Shown here: positions 47,361 to 55,216 of the stretch, piece after piece
How positions within the stretch are numbered: the stretch's first letter is position 1
Layout of the letters: the number at the start of each line of letters is the position of its first letter
Origin: an uncultured Clostridia bacterium
GTDB taxonomy: Bacteria > Bacillota > Clostridia > TANB77 > CAG-508
DNA: 62,698 nt
Reading direction: 5' to 3'
Assembly: GCA_934167495.1 (NCBI GenBank)
Contig: CAKPKP010000011.1
Span: 1 to 62,698, forward strand
The notes under the pieces: model-generated
Database searches by the model: none
The model's input: only the letters and a program-made list of their open reading frames with translations
Told to the model about the DNA's origin: nothing
Made by a program: the position numbers and the translations under genes

Positions 47361-49751
47361 ATGAGAAATAATATAAAAAAATTAAACATCACAACAATTT
47401 TTATATCAATTATAGTTCTATGTATGATATTTTTTGCAAATACAGCAAATGCCAAATTAGAGAATGAAGAGCAAATAAAAGAAGAGTTACAGAAAGAAAA
47501 CGACGAAAACCCAATTAGTACAAAATATCTAGTAACTGATAAGTACATAAGCTGTGTAAATTCTGAAACTACGATAGAAAAGTTTAAAAGCAATGTACAA
47601 GGTGTGAAAGTATATGAAACTATGTCAAAAGAAAAAGAAGTAACAGAAGGAATAATAAAAACAGGAATGATAGCAGAGTATACAAAAAACGGTAGAACTT
47701 ATAATATAAGTGTAATAGGAGATTTGAATAAAGATGGAGTTTTAAACCAAATAGATATAACACGAGAGATAAGAGCAATATTAGGAATAGAAAATTGGAA
47801 AATAGAAGAAGAGATAGTTAAAATTTCAGCAGATATTTTAAGAGATTCAACATTAAATGAAAAAGATGTAAAAAAAGGTATTGATTTAATAGTATTAGAC
47901 AAAGAAGAAAACTCATTTGAAATGATTGAAAAACCAGAAATAGATATAACAGGTGAATATAAAGAAGATAGATTCATAACAGAAGTAAAAATAAAAATAT
48001 TACAAAAAGATAAAAAAGGAGAAAAAACAGTATACAAAATAACAGGGGCAGAAAATGAGAAATATAGAGAGATAAAAGATACAGAAGAAATAAATTTAAA
48101 AAGAGACGGAATTTATAAGGTAACAGCATATACGTATGGAAAAGACGGAAATAAATCAGAAGAAGAGAGTATAATTTTTGTAATAGAAAAAGAAAGATAT
48201 ACAGTAACATATGATTTAGCAGGTGGAACTTTAGAAGAAGAAAAAACAAATCCAACAATTTATACAATAGAAACAGAAAGTTTTACATTAAATAATCCAA
48301 GCAAAGTAGGATATACGTTTGCAGGTTGGACAGGAAGTAATGGAGAAGAACCAGAAATAACAGTAACAATAGAACAAGGAAGTACAGGAAATAAAACATA
48401 TACAGCAAATTGGACAGCAAATACAGATACAAAATATATAATAGAAACATACGAAATGGATTTAAATGGAGAATATGTAAAAGTAAATACAGAAGAAAAA
48501 GCAGGAGAAACAGATACAGAAGTATCAGCAGAAATAATAACAAAAGAAGGATTTACATATGAAGAAACTATAAGTACCCCAAATGGAATAGTAGCACCAG
48601 ACGGAAGCACAGTATTAAAATTGTATTATAGTAGAAATAAATATACAGTTACATTAGAAAACGGAGTAGGCATAGAAAGCACAGAAGGAGCAGAAAGTTA
48701 TTACTATGGAGCAACAGTAACAATAAATGCAGATGTAAAACAAGGATACACATGGAGTAAATGGACAAGTAGTAATACATTATTAATTGCAGATTCCACT
48801 TCTAAAACGTACGATGTAACTATTCCAGCAGGACCTGTAACATTAACAGCTTATGGAAATAATACTCCTCCAACTATAAGTCTAAGTGTAGAAACAGTAT
48901 CACCAGCAAATTTAACTATACCATCAGATGGTGAATATATAATTATAAATGGAAAAGGAAATAAGGTATCATTAAACATTGATGTAAAAGATAAAGAGGA
49001 TGTTAATGGTGTTAATGACGTTACTGTTCAAATAAGCAATGAAGCTGGAAGTAGTTTTACAGATATAAGTGATAATGCATATGGATTTTATACTGTAACA
49101 ATTACAGCAACTGATTCTGCTGGTGCTGTAACAGCAAAAACTGTTAAGATAAATGTGTTTAATGCAAAGCAAAAATTCTTAGATGATGTGTACAGAAGTG
49201 TTTTTAATAGAGGAATTGATATAAGCGGACAAAATAATTGGATGTCACAATTAGAAGAATATGGACCAGATGTTGTGTTACTAGGTATTTTTGCGTCTAG
49301 GGAAATGGATGAACGTATAAATGATAAACCAATATGGGATGAATCAAAGAAGATTTGGGTGCAAAACTATACGTATAGTAATATAGATGATTATTTAAAG
49401 GAAGCAAATGATCTTGTAGAAAGATATATTCGATTGGCATATGTTACATTTTTACAAAGAAAAGTTGATGTGGCTAATGAGAATGAAACCCCCCCTGGAA
49501 TAGAGAAAGTATCAAAATTGAAGAATAAAATAAAAAATGGAAAATGGGACGAAGACAGATATAATGCTTATGAATATTATAAGCATTGCATAGATCCAGA
49601 AAATAATGGTTCAGTTGCATTAGGAGAATTTATTGGAATGTTTTTAAATAGTACGGAATATAATAACATATTACATGAATATGTAAAAGTTGATACAGCT
49701 TCAATAGAGACATTTAGAAAATCAGCAACAGGTAATAATAGAGGTTGGTAG
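47361..49751 (+). CDS. Secreted protein with dockerin-like, InlB-type and DUF4214 domains
   Basis: A 796-aa exported protein. A signal peptide (about 1-31, ending NTANAKL) is followed by a dockerin-type calcium-binding segment (about 118-185: GDLNKDGVLNQIDITREIRA, then a degenerate second copy). InlB/Listeria-Bacteroides-type modules come next (about 275-355, GYTFAGWTGSNGEEP) with a MucBP-like segment and another beta module (to about 500), then a bacterial Ig-like region (about 505-590). The C-terminus (about 595-690) matches DUF4214, with FLDDVYRSVFNRGIDISG and NNW. There is no sortase motif or C-terminal helix, so anchoring may be through dockerin-cohesin contact or DUF4214. ATG 47361 follows AGAGGAAATAGG. 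Confidence 0.85.
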   Translation: MRNNIKKLNITTIFISIIVLCMIFFANTANAKLENEEQIKEELQKENDENPISTKYLVTDKYISCVNSETTIEKFKSNVQGVKVYETMSKEKEVTEGIIKTGMIAEYTKNGRTYNISVIGDLNKDGVLNQIDITREIRAILGIENWKIEEEIVKISADILRDSTLNEKDVKKGIDLIVLDKEENSFEMIEKPEIDITGEYKEDRFITEVKIKILQKDKKGEKTVYKITGAENEKYREIKDTEEINLKRDGIYKVTAYTYGKDGNKSEEESIIFVIEKERYTVTYDLAGGTLEEEKTNPTIYTIETESFTLNNPSKVGYTFAGWTGSNGEEPEITVTIEQGSTGNKTYTANWTANTDTKYIIETYEMDLNGEYVKVNTEEKAGETDTEVSAEIITKEGFTYEETISTPNGIVAPDGSTVLKLYYSRNKYTVTLENGVGIESTEGAESYYYGATVTINADVKQGYTWSKWTSSNTLLIADSTSKTYDVTIPAGPVTLTAYGNNTPPTISLSVETVSPANLTIPSDGEYIIINGKGNKVSLNIDVKDKEDVNGVNDVTVQISNEAGSSFTDISDNAYGFYTVTITATDSAGAVTAKTVKINVFNAKQKFLDDVYRSVFNRGIDISGQNNWMSQLEEYGPDVVLLGIFASREMDERINDKPIWDESKKIWVQNYTYSNIDDYLKEANDLVERYIRLAYVTFLQRKVDVANENETPPGIEKVSKLKNKIKNGKWDEDRYNAYEYYKHCIDPENNGSVALGEFIGMFLNSTEYNNILHEYVKVDTASIETFRKSATGNNRGW

Positions 49752-49797
49752 AAAATAAAACATAATTCACAATCTTTGTAAAAAAACGACATAATAC

Positions 49798-49826
49798 TTG
49801 ATATTTATTAATCCTTTTGTTATACT
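49798..49826 (+). promoter_or_regulatory. Promoter of lytR-rsfS
   Basis: TTGATA (49798-49803), a 17-base spacer and TATACT (49821-49826). Confidence 0.75.
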
Positions 49827-49861
49827 TAATGATATAAAATTAAAAGTAGGAGTTGGATAAA

Positions 49862-51193
49862 TTGGAAAATAAAGGGACGAAAGATATCAATCGTAACAAA
49901 AAAAGAAAAGTTGAAATTAATGAAAAAGATATAAAACAAACACCAAAAAAAAGAGTAAAAAAGAATAAAAAGAATAAAAAATTGGGAAGAATAATACTAG
50001 TTGTATTTTTAATTATATTAATAATCTTAGCTGGTTTTGGTATAAGATTTGCAATACAAGTAGATAAAAATGGTGGAGGACTACAAGGTATAATTGCTAC
50101 AGTATTAGGTCAAGACGAAAATACTTTAGCAAACTTAGAGCCAATATATTGTCTTCTTATGGGTGAAAGTACAGGACTTACAGATACTATAATGTTATGT
50201 GCATATAATCCAAGAACACAAGAGGCTTCTATATTATCAATACCAAGAGATACTTTTTATGGAACTAATAAAGATACAGCCACACCTTATTATAAGATAA
50301 ATGCTTTATATTCACAGGGACCAGAAAAAACAGTTGCAGCAGTAGAAAGAATATTAGGGATAGAAATTCCATATTATATAGTTATAGATACTTATGGCGT
50401 AATTGATATGGTTGATTTAATAGGTGGAGTTGAATTTAATGTTCCAATAGATATGCATTATACTGATTTAACACAAAACCTATATATTGACTTACAAGAA
50501 GGAGAACAATTATTAGATGGTGATAAAGCAGAACAACTTTTAAGATTTAGACATAATGATGATGGAACTTCATATCCACCAGAATATGGTGATAATGATA
50601 TAGGCAGAATGAGAACACAAAGAGAATTTATAAAAGCAGCTTTAGAGCAAACATTAAAAGCTAAAAACATAACAAAAATAAATCAAATTATACAAACAGT
50701 ATTTGAAAATATTCAAACCAATATGACATTTGATGATATAAAGAACTATGTACCATATACAGTTAATTTTGATTTGAATAATTTAAAAACAGGAACATTA
50801 CCAGGAAGTCCAGCTTATCTAAATAATTATAGTTTCTTCCTTCATAGCACTTATGAAACAAAACAAATGGTACAAGAATTATTTACATTTTCGGATGAAA
50901 AGGCTGAAAATCCTGAATTAGGAGAAGGCGTATCAATAGAGATATTAAATGGTTCTGAAACTCCAAAAGCAGCAACAAGATTAGAAAAATTATTAGCAAG
51001 TGCTGGGTACGACATAGTAAAAACTGAAGATACTTCAGACATTGAAAAAACAATAATTATTAATAGAAAAGAAAATAACCAAGAAAAATTAGACGATTTA
51101 AATACTTTAGTAAAATCTAAAAATATTCAAATAGGCGAAACTTCAGATGATATTGATTTTACTATAATAATTGGAAAGGATTATAGTTATTAA
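49862..51193 (+). CDS. LytR-CpsA-Psr family wall glycopolymer ligase
   Basis: A 443-aa membrane-anchored LCP enzyme, which attaches teichoic acids or capsule from a lipid carrier to peptidoglycan. A long basic cytoplasmic N-terminus (about 1-40) precedes one membrane helix (about 42-64). The LCP core shows TDTIMLCAYNPRTQEASILSIPRDTF with conserved Asp and Arg (about 107-132), then GGVEFNVPIDMHY and the LRFRHNDDG...DIGRMRTQREFI block. A LytR C-terminal domain ends it (about 355-440). I chose TTG 49862, 9 bases after GTAGGAG; the in-frame TTG 49853 touches that site. rsfS begins 2 bases after the stop. Confidence 0.92.
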   Translation: MENKGTKDINRNKKRKVEINEKDIKQTPKKRVKKNKKNKKLGRIILVVFLIILIILAGFGIRFAIQVDKNGGGLQGIIATVLGQDENTLANLEPIYCLLMGESTGLTDTIMLCAYNPRTQEASILSIPRDTFYGTNKDTATPYYKINALYSQGPEKTVAAVERILGIEIPYYIVIDTYGVIDMVDLIGGVEFNVPIDMHYTDLTQNLYIDLQEGEQLLDGDKAEQLLRFRHNDDGTSYPPEYGDNDIGRMRTQREFIKAALEQTLKAKNITKINQIIQTVFENIQTNMTFDDIKNYVPYTVNFDLNNLKTGTLPGSPAYLNNYSFFLHSTYETKQMVQELFTFSDEKAENPELGEGVSIEILNGSETPKAATRLEKLLASAGYDIVKTEDTSDIEKTIIINRKENNQEKLDDLNTLVKSKNIQIGETSDDIDFTIIIGKDYSY

Positions 51194-51195
51194 TT

Positions 51196-51519
51196 ATGAA
51201 TGATAATTTAACAGAAAAGATTATAAAAATTTTAGAGGATAAAAAGGGTAAAGATATCTCTAATATTGATGTTAAAGATAAAACAATAATAGCAGATAAT
51301 TTCATTGTAGTAACAGGAACATCAACAACACATATAAGAGCTTTAGCAGACAATGTAGAAGAAGAACTAAAAAAACAAGGTATATATCCAAATAAAATAG
51401 AAGGATACAATTCTAATGGATGGATATTATTAGATTATGGAGAAGTAGTAGTTCATATATTTACAGAACAAGAAAGAATTCACTATAATTTAGATGATTT
51501 ATGGAAAATAAATAAATAG
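51196..51519 (+). CDS. rsfS: Ribosomal silencing factor RsfS
   Basis: RsfS (Iojap/YbeB) binds ribosomal protein L14 and blocks subunit joining when nutrients are scarce. The 107-aa protein has the family features: DVKDKTIIADNFIVVTG (about 21-37), the HIRALADNVEEEL helix and the C-terminal GWILLDYGEVVVHIFTEQERIHYNLDDLW. It starts 2 bases after the LCP gene, so it is translationally coupled. nadD and yqeK, common partners of rsfS, are not adjacent; yqeK lies at 2838. Confidence 0.96.
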   Translation: MNDNLTEKIIKILEDKKGKDISNIDVKDKTIIADNFIVVTGTSTTHIRALADNVEEELKKQGIYPNKIEGYNSNGWILLDYGEVVVHIFTEQERIHYNLDDLWKINK

Positions 51520-51534
51520 AACATTAAAATGAAG

Positions 51535-51585
51535 TAACCCAAAAATGTTAGACAAAACTGTTTAGCATTTTGGGGTTATTTTTTT
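51535..51585 (+). terminator. Terminator after rsfS
   Basis: TAACCCAAAAATG (from 51535) pairs with CATTTTGGGGTTA (51566-51578), followed by seven Ts. Confidence 0.92.
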
Positions 51586-51772
51586 GTAAAATAATTCTTG
51601 AAATTTATTTTGAAATGTATTATAATTTTATTAATTTCCATAAAAAGGGAATTAATAATTATTGTTAGTTCTAAAGAAAAATAATTTTACAGATATTAGT
51701 AATAGAAGCAAACCAATTGAAATTAGTAATATATTTGCATCAAAATCTGTATTTAAATCTATAATAAAATTA

Positions 51773-52903
51773 CTAGTACCGTATGTCTTTGTCAGAAATA
51801 ATGTTTTCTGTATAATCTATTCCATCTATTGTATATGTAACGCTTCCAATAATTTCTCCGGCATGAATGGGTTCACTTAAATCTTTAGTAAGCATAATTT
51901 GTTTATTTTCAACTAATTCGCTATCTTGAGGATTCACAAAAGCAATAATATTATTTTCAAGTAACAAATTTAATTCTTCTTGTTTTTCTCCAATATGTAT
52001 AGTATCTATAACTGAATATTTGCTTAAAACTTCTGAAAAAGTATAATTGTCATAAATATAATTAAATAAATTTGTTGTATCTAAATATCTTTCACTTATT
52101 CCGTCTTCAGTAAAATCAGCATACAAAATTACACATATTAAATTTACGCCATCTTTTGAACTGCTAGAAACTAAACAATTTTTAGCATAGCTAGTAAAAC
52201 CGGTTTTAATACCAGTGGCATATGGATAGTAATAGTTATGTTGTGAGTTTTCATCATTAATTATTAAGGCATTTGTATTTGTAAGGGTTCTATCTTCTAA
52301 TTCATATTTATTTGTAGCTGGTAGAGTATATGTAGTAGTAGAAACAATTTGTTTAAACGTTGAATTTTGCATTGCATATTTTGCAATTAAAGCCAAATCG
52401 TATGCAGTTGATATATGATTTTCATTATGAATTCCATTTGCATTAACAAAATGTGTATTTTTACATCCAAGTTCTTTTGCTTTTTCATTCATCATGTTTG
52501 CAAAATTAGCTTCTGATCCACCTACATGTTCTGCAAGTATTGTGGCAGCTTCATTAGCGGATTTTAACATTAATGCATATAATAAATCTTTTATAGTTAA
52601 TGTTTCGCCAATTTGAATGTTGGCAGTAGAATATCCGCTTGGAATTGAATTTATTGCATATTCACTTGCAGTTGCTGTATCTGTAAGGTTACAATTTTCG
52701 ATTGTAAGTATGGCTGTAAGTATTTTTGTAGTACTTGCAGGATACATTATTTCAAAAGCATTTTTATTATAAACAATTTTTCCAGTAGATTCTTCGATAA
52801 CAATTCCTGCACCAGAATAAATTTCGGGTGTTGATGCAAAAGAGCTAATACCAAAGCTTAATATTAAAATTAGAAGTAGTAAAATTTTTTTAAGTTGTTT
52901 CAT
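51773..52903 (-). CDS. dacF: D-alanyl-D-alanine carboxypeptidase (DacF/PBP5-type), C-terminus probably frameshifted
   Basis: A 376-aa class A low-molecular-weight penicillin-binding protein, which trims the terminal D-Ala from peptidoglycan stems. A signal peptide (about 1-23) is followed by the active-site motifs STTK (57-60), SAN (115-117) and KTG (233-235), then a beta-rich C-terminal domain. The frame stops at 51773 just after SDKDIRY. In the alternative frame the strand continues without a stop to 51652, reading GTSNFIIDLNTDFDAN and then a hydrophobic helix ending FFFRTNNNY, which is the membrane anchor expected for this family. One extra base near 51781-51785 has probably truncated it. 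DacF-type enzymes often act in sporulation; that role is only inferred. Confidence 0.93.
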   Translation of the reverse strand: MKQLKKILLLLILILSFGISSFASTPEIYSGAGIVIEESTGKIVYNKNAFEIMYPASTTKILTAILTIENCNLTDTATASEYAINSIPSGYSTANIQIGETLTIKDLLYALMLKSANEAATILAEHVGGSEANFANMMNEKAKELGCKNTHFVNANGIHNENHISTAYDLALIAKYAMQNSTFKQIVSTTTYTLPATNKYELEDRTLTNTNALIINDENSQHNYYYPYATGIKTGFTSYAKNCLVSSSSKDGVNLICVILYADFTEDGISERYLDTTNLFNYIYDNYTFSEVLSKYSVIDTIHIGEKQEELNLLLENNIIAFVNPQDSELVENKQIMLTKDLSEPIHAGEIIGSVTYTIDGIDYTENIISDKDIRY

Positions 52904-52937
52904 TAAAAAGTACTCCTTATATATTTTTGTAATTATT

Positions 52938-52966
52938 ACTATATATTAAATTGTTATAAAATTCAA
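52938..52966 (-). promoter_or_regulatory. Promoter of dacF
   Basis: On the minus strand, TTGAAT (complement of 52961-52966), a 17-base spacer and TATAGT (complement of 52938-52943). Confidence 0.7.
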
Positions 52967-52986
52967 GACTTAGGAGGTGATAAAAA

Positions 52987-53592
52987 ATGCTAAAAATTAA
53001 AAATTTAATAATAATATGTGTTTGCTTTATAATATTAGTTTTAGGAATATTTTATGCTAGCTTTAAAGATAAATTAGTAGATGAAGAGTACACTTTTGAA
53101 GATGATGTTGTAGAAACAAAAGAAGAAAAAGTTGTAGAAGAAGTAAAAATAATAATTCATGTAGCCGGAGAAGTAAATAATCCAGGAATAATTTCTTTAA
53201 AACAAGGAAGTAGAATTATAGATGCTATAGAATCTGCGGGAGGATTAACAGAAGATGCAGATATATCAAATGTTAATTTAGCATATGAATTAGAGGATGC
53301 GCAAAAGATATATATTCCAAGTATTTATGACCTAGAAGAAATTGCAGTTATACAGGAAAATAGTGAAAATATATTGTCAAGTGGAGTAAAAAAGAATTCT
53401 AAAGTAAATATAAATAAAGCAAATGAAGGAGAATTACAAAACTTAACTGGAATAGGATTATCAATTGCTAAAAGAATAGTTCAATACAGAAATGAAAATG
53501 GAAATTTTAAAAATTTAGAAGACATAAAAAATGTTTCAGGAATAGGTGATAGTAAGTATGAAAATATAAAAGATGAAATTTGTATAAAATAA
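52987..53592 (+). CDS. comEA: ComEA-type DNA-binding competence protein
   Basis: A 201-aa membrane-anchored DNA receptor of the natural transformation machinery. One N-terminal helix (about 5-24) and an acidic linker lead to an SLBB-type domain (about 55-115, IIHVAGEVNNPGIISLKQGSRIIDAIESAGG). The C-terminal double helix-hairpin-helix DNA-binding domain is at about 138-200 (VNINKANEGELQNLTGIG and the following FKNLEDIKNVSGIGDSKY). ATG 52987 follows TAGGAGGTGA. comEB, comEC and comF are not adjacent, so whether the strain is competent cannot be told from here. It is divergent from dacF. Confidence 0.93.
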   Translation: MLKIKNLIIICVCFIILVLGIFYASFKDKLVDEEYTFEDDVVETKEEKVVEEVKIIIHVAGEVNNPGIISLKQGSRIIDAIESAGGLTEDADISNVNLAYELEDAQKIYIPSIYDLEEIAVIQENSENILSSGVKKNSKVNINKANEGELQNLTGIGLSIAKRIVQYRNENGNFKNLEDIKNVSGIGDSKYENIKDEICIK

Positions 53593-53637
53593 CTTCTAAT
53601 TTTTGGAAAAATGGTATATAATGTAATTACATAATGA

Positions 53638-53670
53638 AAATGCAATGATTTTTATAAAATCATTGCATTT
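53638..53670. terminator. Hairpin between convergent comEA and XRE gene
   Basis: AAATGCAATGATTTT (53638-53652) pairs perfectly with AAAATCATTGCATTT (53656-53670). T-tracts are weak on both strands (TTTTCATT on the minus side), so it may serve the convergent XRE gene better than comEA. Confidence 0.7.
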
Positions 53671-53698
53671 GAAAACACCGTGCTAGAACAAACTATGT

Positions 53699-53896
53699 TT
53701 ATTTTACTTCAATTAAATCTTCAACTTTACAATTAAATATTTTACACATTGTTTCTAATTCTGTTACAGTAATGGTGAGTGCTGTGCCAAAATAGAAAGC
53801 ATTTATGCGTTTTTGATTCCAATGGGTTATTTGTTGAAATTTGTATCTTGACATATGTTTTTGTTCTAGCAAACTTTTAATTTTAAATTCAAGCAT
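53699..53896 (-). CDS. Small XRE-family (Cro/CI-type) HTH regulator
   Basis: A 65-aa protein consisting of little more than a Cro/CI-type helix-turn-helix: KIKSLLEQKHMSRYKFQQITHWNQKRINAFYFG, ending with the typical LETMCKIFNCKVEDLIEV. I chose ATG at 53896, 7 bases after AAGGTG on the minus strand; a longer upstream frame lacks a ribosome site. It is divergent from an 85-aa gene, with a TTGACA/TACTAT promoter for that gene lying in the shared gap, so it may regulate both. Its target is unknown. Confidence 0.85.
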   Translation of the reverse strand: MLEFKIKSLLEQKHMSRYKFQQITHWNQKRINAFYFGTALTITVTELETMCKIFNCKVEDLIEVK

Positions 53897-53922
53897 ATTA
53901 GTCACCTTAATATATATTATAC

Positions 53923-53952
53923 TTGACATGTGGTGTAATTTTATAGTACTAT
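53923..53952 (+). promoter_or_regulatory. Promoter of the 85-aa gene
   Basis: TTGACA (53923-53928), an 18-base spacer and TACTAT (53947-53952), within 27 bases of the divergent XRE start. Confidence 0.5.
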
Positions 53953-54005
53953 ATGAAATAATAGTATATAATATAGTAGTATTTAAGATAACAGGAGGAG
54001 AAAAT

Positions 54006-54263
54006 ATGGGAGCAGAAGTGCTGGTACAAAAGGAAATAAATAGAGTTTTGAATTTAAGAAAAATAGAAATACTAAAAAAAATTCCAATTGTTAAATGGAG
54101 TAAAGGAGAAATATTAGATTTTATAGAACACTATATGATTTATTTTAATCAATATAGATTGTCAGATAATTTATTGAGTATGGAGGAATTTCTTGTATTA
54201 GGAGAATATAAGCAATTCTATAGAAATGAAATAGAAGAAATTAAAAGAGAGAAAATTAATTGA
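54006..54263 (+). CDS. Small protein of unknown function divergent from XRE regulator
   Basis: An 85-aa cytosolic protein that I do not recognise. It looks entirely helical and charged (KEINRVLNLRKIEILKKIP, then SKGEILDFIEHYMIYFNQYR and a basic C-terminus EEIKREKIN), with no membrane segment or signal peptide. ATG 54006 follows ACAGGAGGAG at an ideal distance; the longer upstream frame runs through the promoter region and is not credible. It may be under control of the adjacent XRE protein. Such small helical partners are found in toxin-antitoxin and phage-type modules, but nothing in the sequence proves that here. Confidence 0.7.
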   Translation: MGAEVLVQKEINRVLNLRKIEILKKIPIVKWSKGEILDFIEHYMIYFNQYRLSDNLLSMEEFLVLGEYKQFYRNEIEEIKREKIN

Positions 54264-54288
54264 ATTTTTTTATATCATAATGTATAAT
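54260..54288 (+). promoter_or_regulatory. Promoter of the 44-aa gene
   Basis: TTGAAT (54260-54265), a 17-base spacer and TATAAT (54283-54288), starting right at the end of the 85-aa gene. Confidence 0.75.
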
Positions 54289-54324
54289 ATATAATATCAT
54301 AAAATTATAAGGGAGGTTTGCAAT

Positions 54325-54459
54325 GTGCTTATGTCAAAAAAGGCAATACAGTCAGTAAAGAACTCTCTAAATAAGGAGAAAAGGAACAATGCATATTATC
54401 CCAATAATGTTGGAAAATTTACCAGCAAAAAGCAAGGCAAAAAGAAAAAGCCTCGCTAA
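54325..54459 (+). CDS. Unannotated 44-aa highly basic small protein
   Basis: A GTG at 54325, 8 bases after GGGAGG, opens a 44-codon frame with Met at position 3 (MSKKAIQSVKNSLNKEK), an Asn/Tyr-rich middle (NNAYYPNNVGKF) and a Lys/Arg-rich end (KKQGKKKKPR). About a third of the residues are Lys or Arg. It has its own near-consensus promoter and a strong terminator 9 bases after the stop, so the locus is a complete small transcription unit. The composition suggests nucleic-acid or ribosome binding; an alternative is that the transcript is a small RNA. ATG 54323 in another frame gives only 11 codons. Confidence 0.65.
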   Translation: MLMSKKAIQSVKNSLNKEKRNNAYYPNNVGKFTSKKQGKKKKPR

Positions 54460-54468
54460 ATTTTAGGA

Positions 54469-54507
54469 GCAAACAGATTAATGTTAAATAGTCTGTTTGC
54501 TTTTTTT
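54469..54507 (+). terminator. Terminator of the 44-aa gene
   Basis: GCAAACAGA (54469-54477) pairs perfectly with TCTGTTTGC (54492-54500), followed by TTTTTTT. Confidence 0.92.
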
Positions 54508-54655
54508 ATCTAATAGGAAATTCCTATTAGATAAATACTTTGTACAGAAATTTGCTATATGCAAATTTCGCACACGAACAATTAAACGTTGGCTGAATTC
54601 TACAATTTAAAATGTAGATAAATTTAATCAGCCCACTATTGTTCTATTATAGGTA
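54507..54655. repeat. Dispersed palindromic intergenic element, copy D (longest)
   Basis: TATCTAATAGGAA and TTCCTATTAGATA (54507-54533) form a perfect 13-bp-arm palindrome. AAATTTGC-TATAT-GCAAATTT (54548-54568) is identical to copy A. An imperfect long inverted repeat then runs from GAACAATTAAACG (about 54577) to GCCCACTATTGTTC (about 54640), centred on TCTACA/TGTAGA. The end matches the left edge of the window (235-275). The remaining 54656-54787 is AT-rich with no gene that I can support. Confidence 0.65.
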
Positions 54656-54787
54656 TAGGAATGTTATGCGATTTTTCTATTATATTAAATTACATTACAA
54701 TGTTGGATTTTGCGTCAAGTAAAAAGTTAAATGCAATTTTGTAGAGCGATTTTATGTCGAATTTTGTTTTAATAGGTATAGAAAGTG

Positions 54788-54816
54788 TTGATGTTAAACT
54801 AAAATTATGTTATTAT
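54788..54816 (+). promoter_or_regulatory. Promoter of DUF898 gene
   Basis: TTGATG (54788-54793), a 17-base spacer and TATTAT (54811-54816). It overlaps an upstream in-frame ATG at 54807, which argues for the start at 54846. Confidence 0.65.
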
Positions 54817-54845
54817 ATGGAAAAATGAATAAAGGAGAGATTATT

Positions 54846-55157
54846 ATGGAGAGTGGAAAATCTTATTTTGATGGTGGATTATTACAATTAATATGTTGGA
54901 AGATATTAGGTGGTATAATTACAGTATGTACTTTTGGTATTTGTTATCCATGGGCTTTATGCATGGTTTACTCTTGGAAAGTTAAACATACAGTAATAGA
55001 AGGTAGACGTTTAAAGTTCAATGGTTCTGCTATAGGGTTATTTGGAAATTGGATTAAATGGTTATTGCTTTGTATTATAACACTAGGAATTTATAGTTTC
55101 TGGATAGGAATTGCTTTAGAGAAATGGAAAGTAAAAAATACTAGTTTTGAAAATTAA
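54846..55157 (+). CDS. DUF898-family small membrane protein
   Basis: A 103-aa membrane protein. SYFDGGLLQLICWKILGG, the following CTFGICYPWALCMVYSWKVKHTVIEGRRLKF and the repeated FGNWIKWLLLCIITLGIYSFW with EKWKVKN match DUF898 (YjgN-like) proteins: two hydrophobic hairpins with Trp-Lys-rich cytosolic turns. The short form seen here equals about one unit of the longer family members. Function is unknown. ATG 54846 follows AAAGGAGAG. Confidence 0.8.
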   Translation: MESGKSYFDGGLLQLICWKILGGIITVCTFGICYPWALCMVYSWKVKHTVIEGRRLKFNGSAIGLFGNWIKWLLLCIITLGIYSFWIGIALEKWKVKNTSFEN

Positions 55158-55216
55158 TAGGTAATTATACACAATTTGAATATTAATTGTGGAAAATAGG
55201 ATGTGAAAAAGGCGTT

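Noticed and set aside
51662..51880. A 72-codon plus-strand open frame downstream of rsfS
   Set aside because: It is the antisense of the dacF end and its out-of-frame tail, with no ribosome site.
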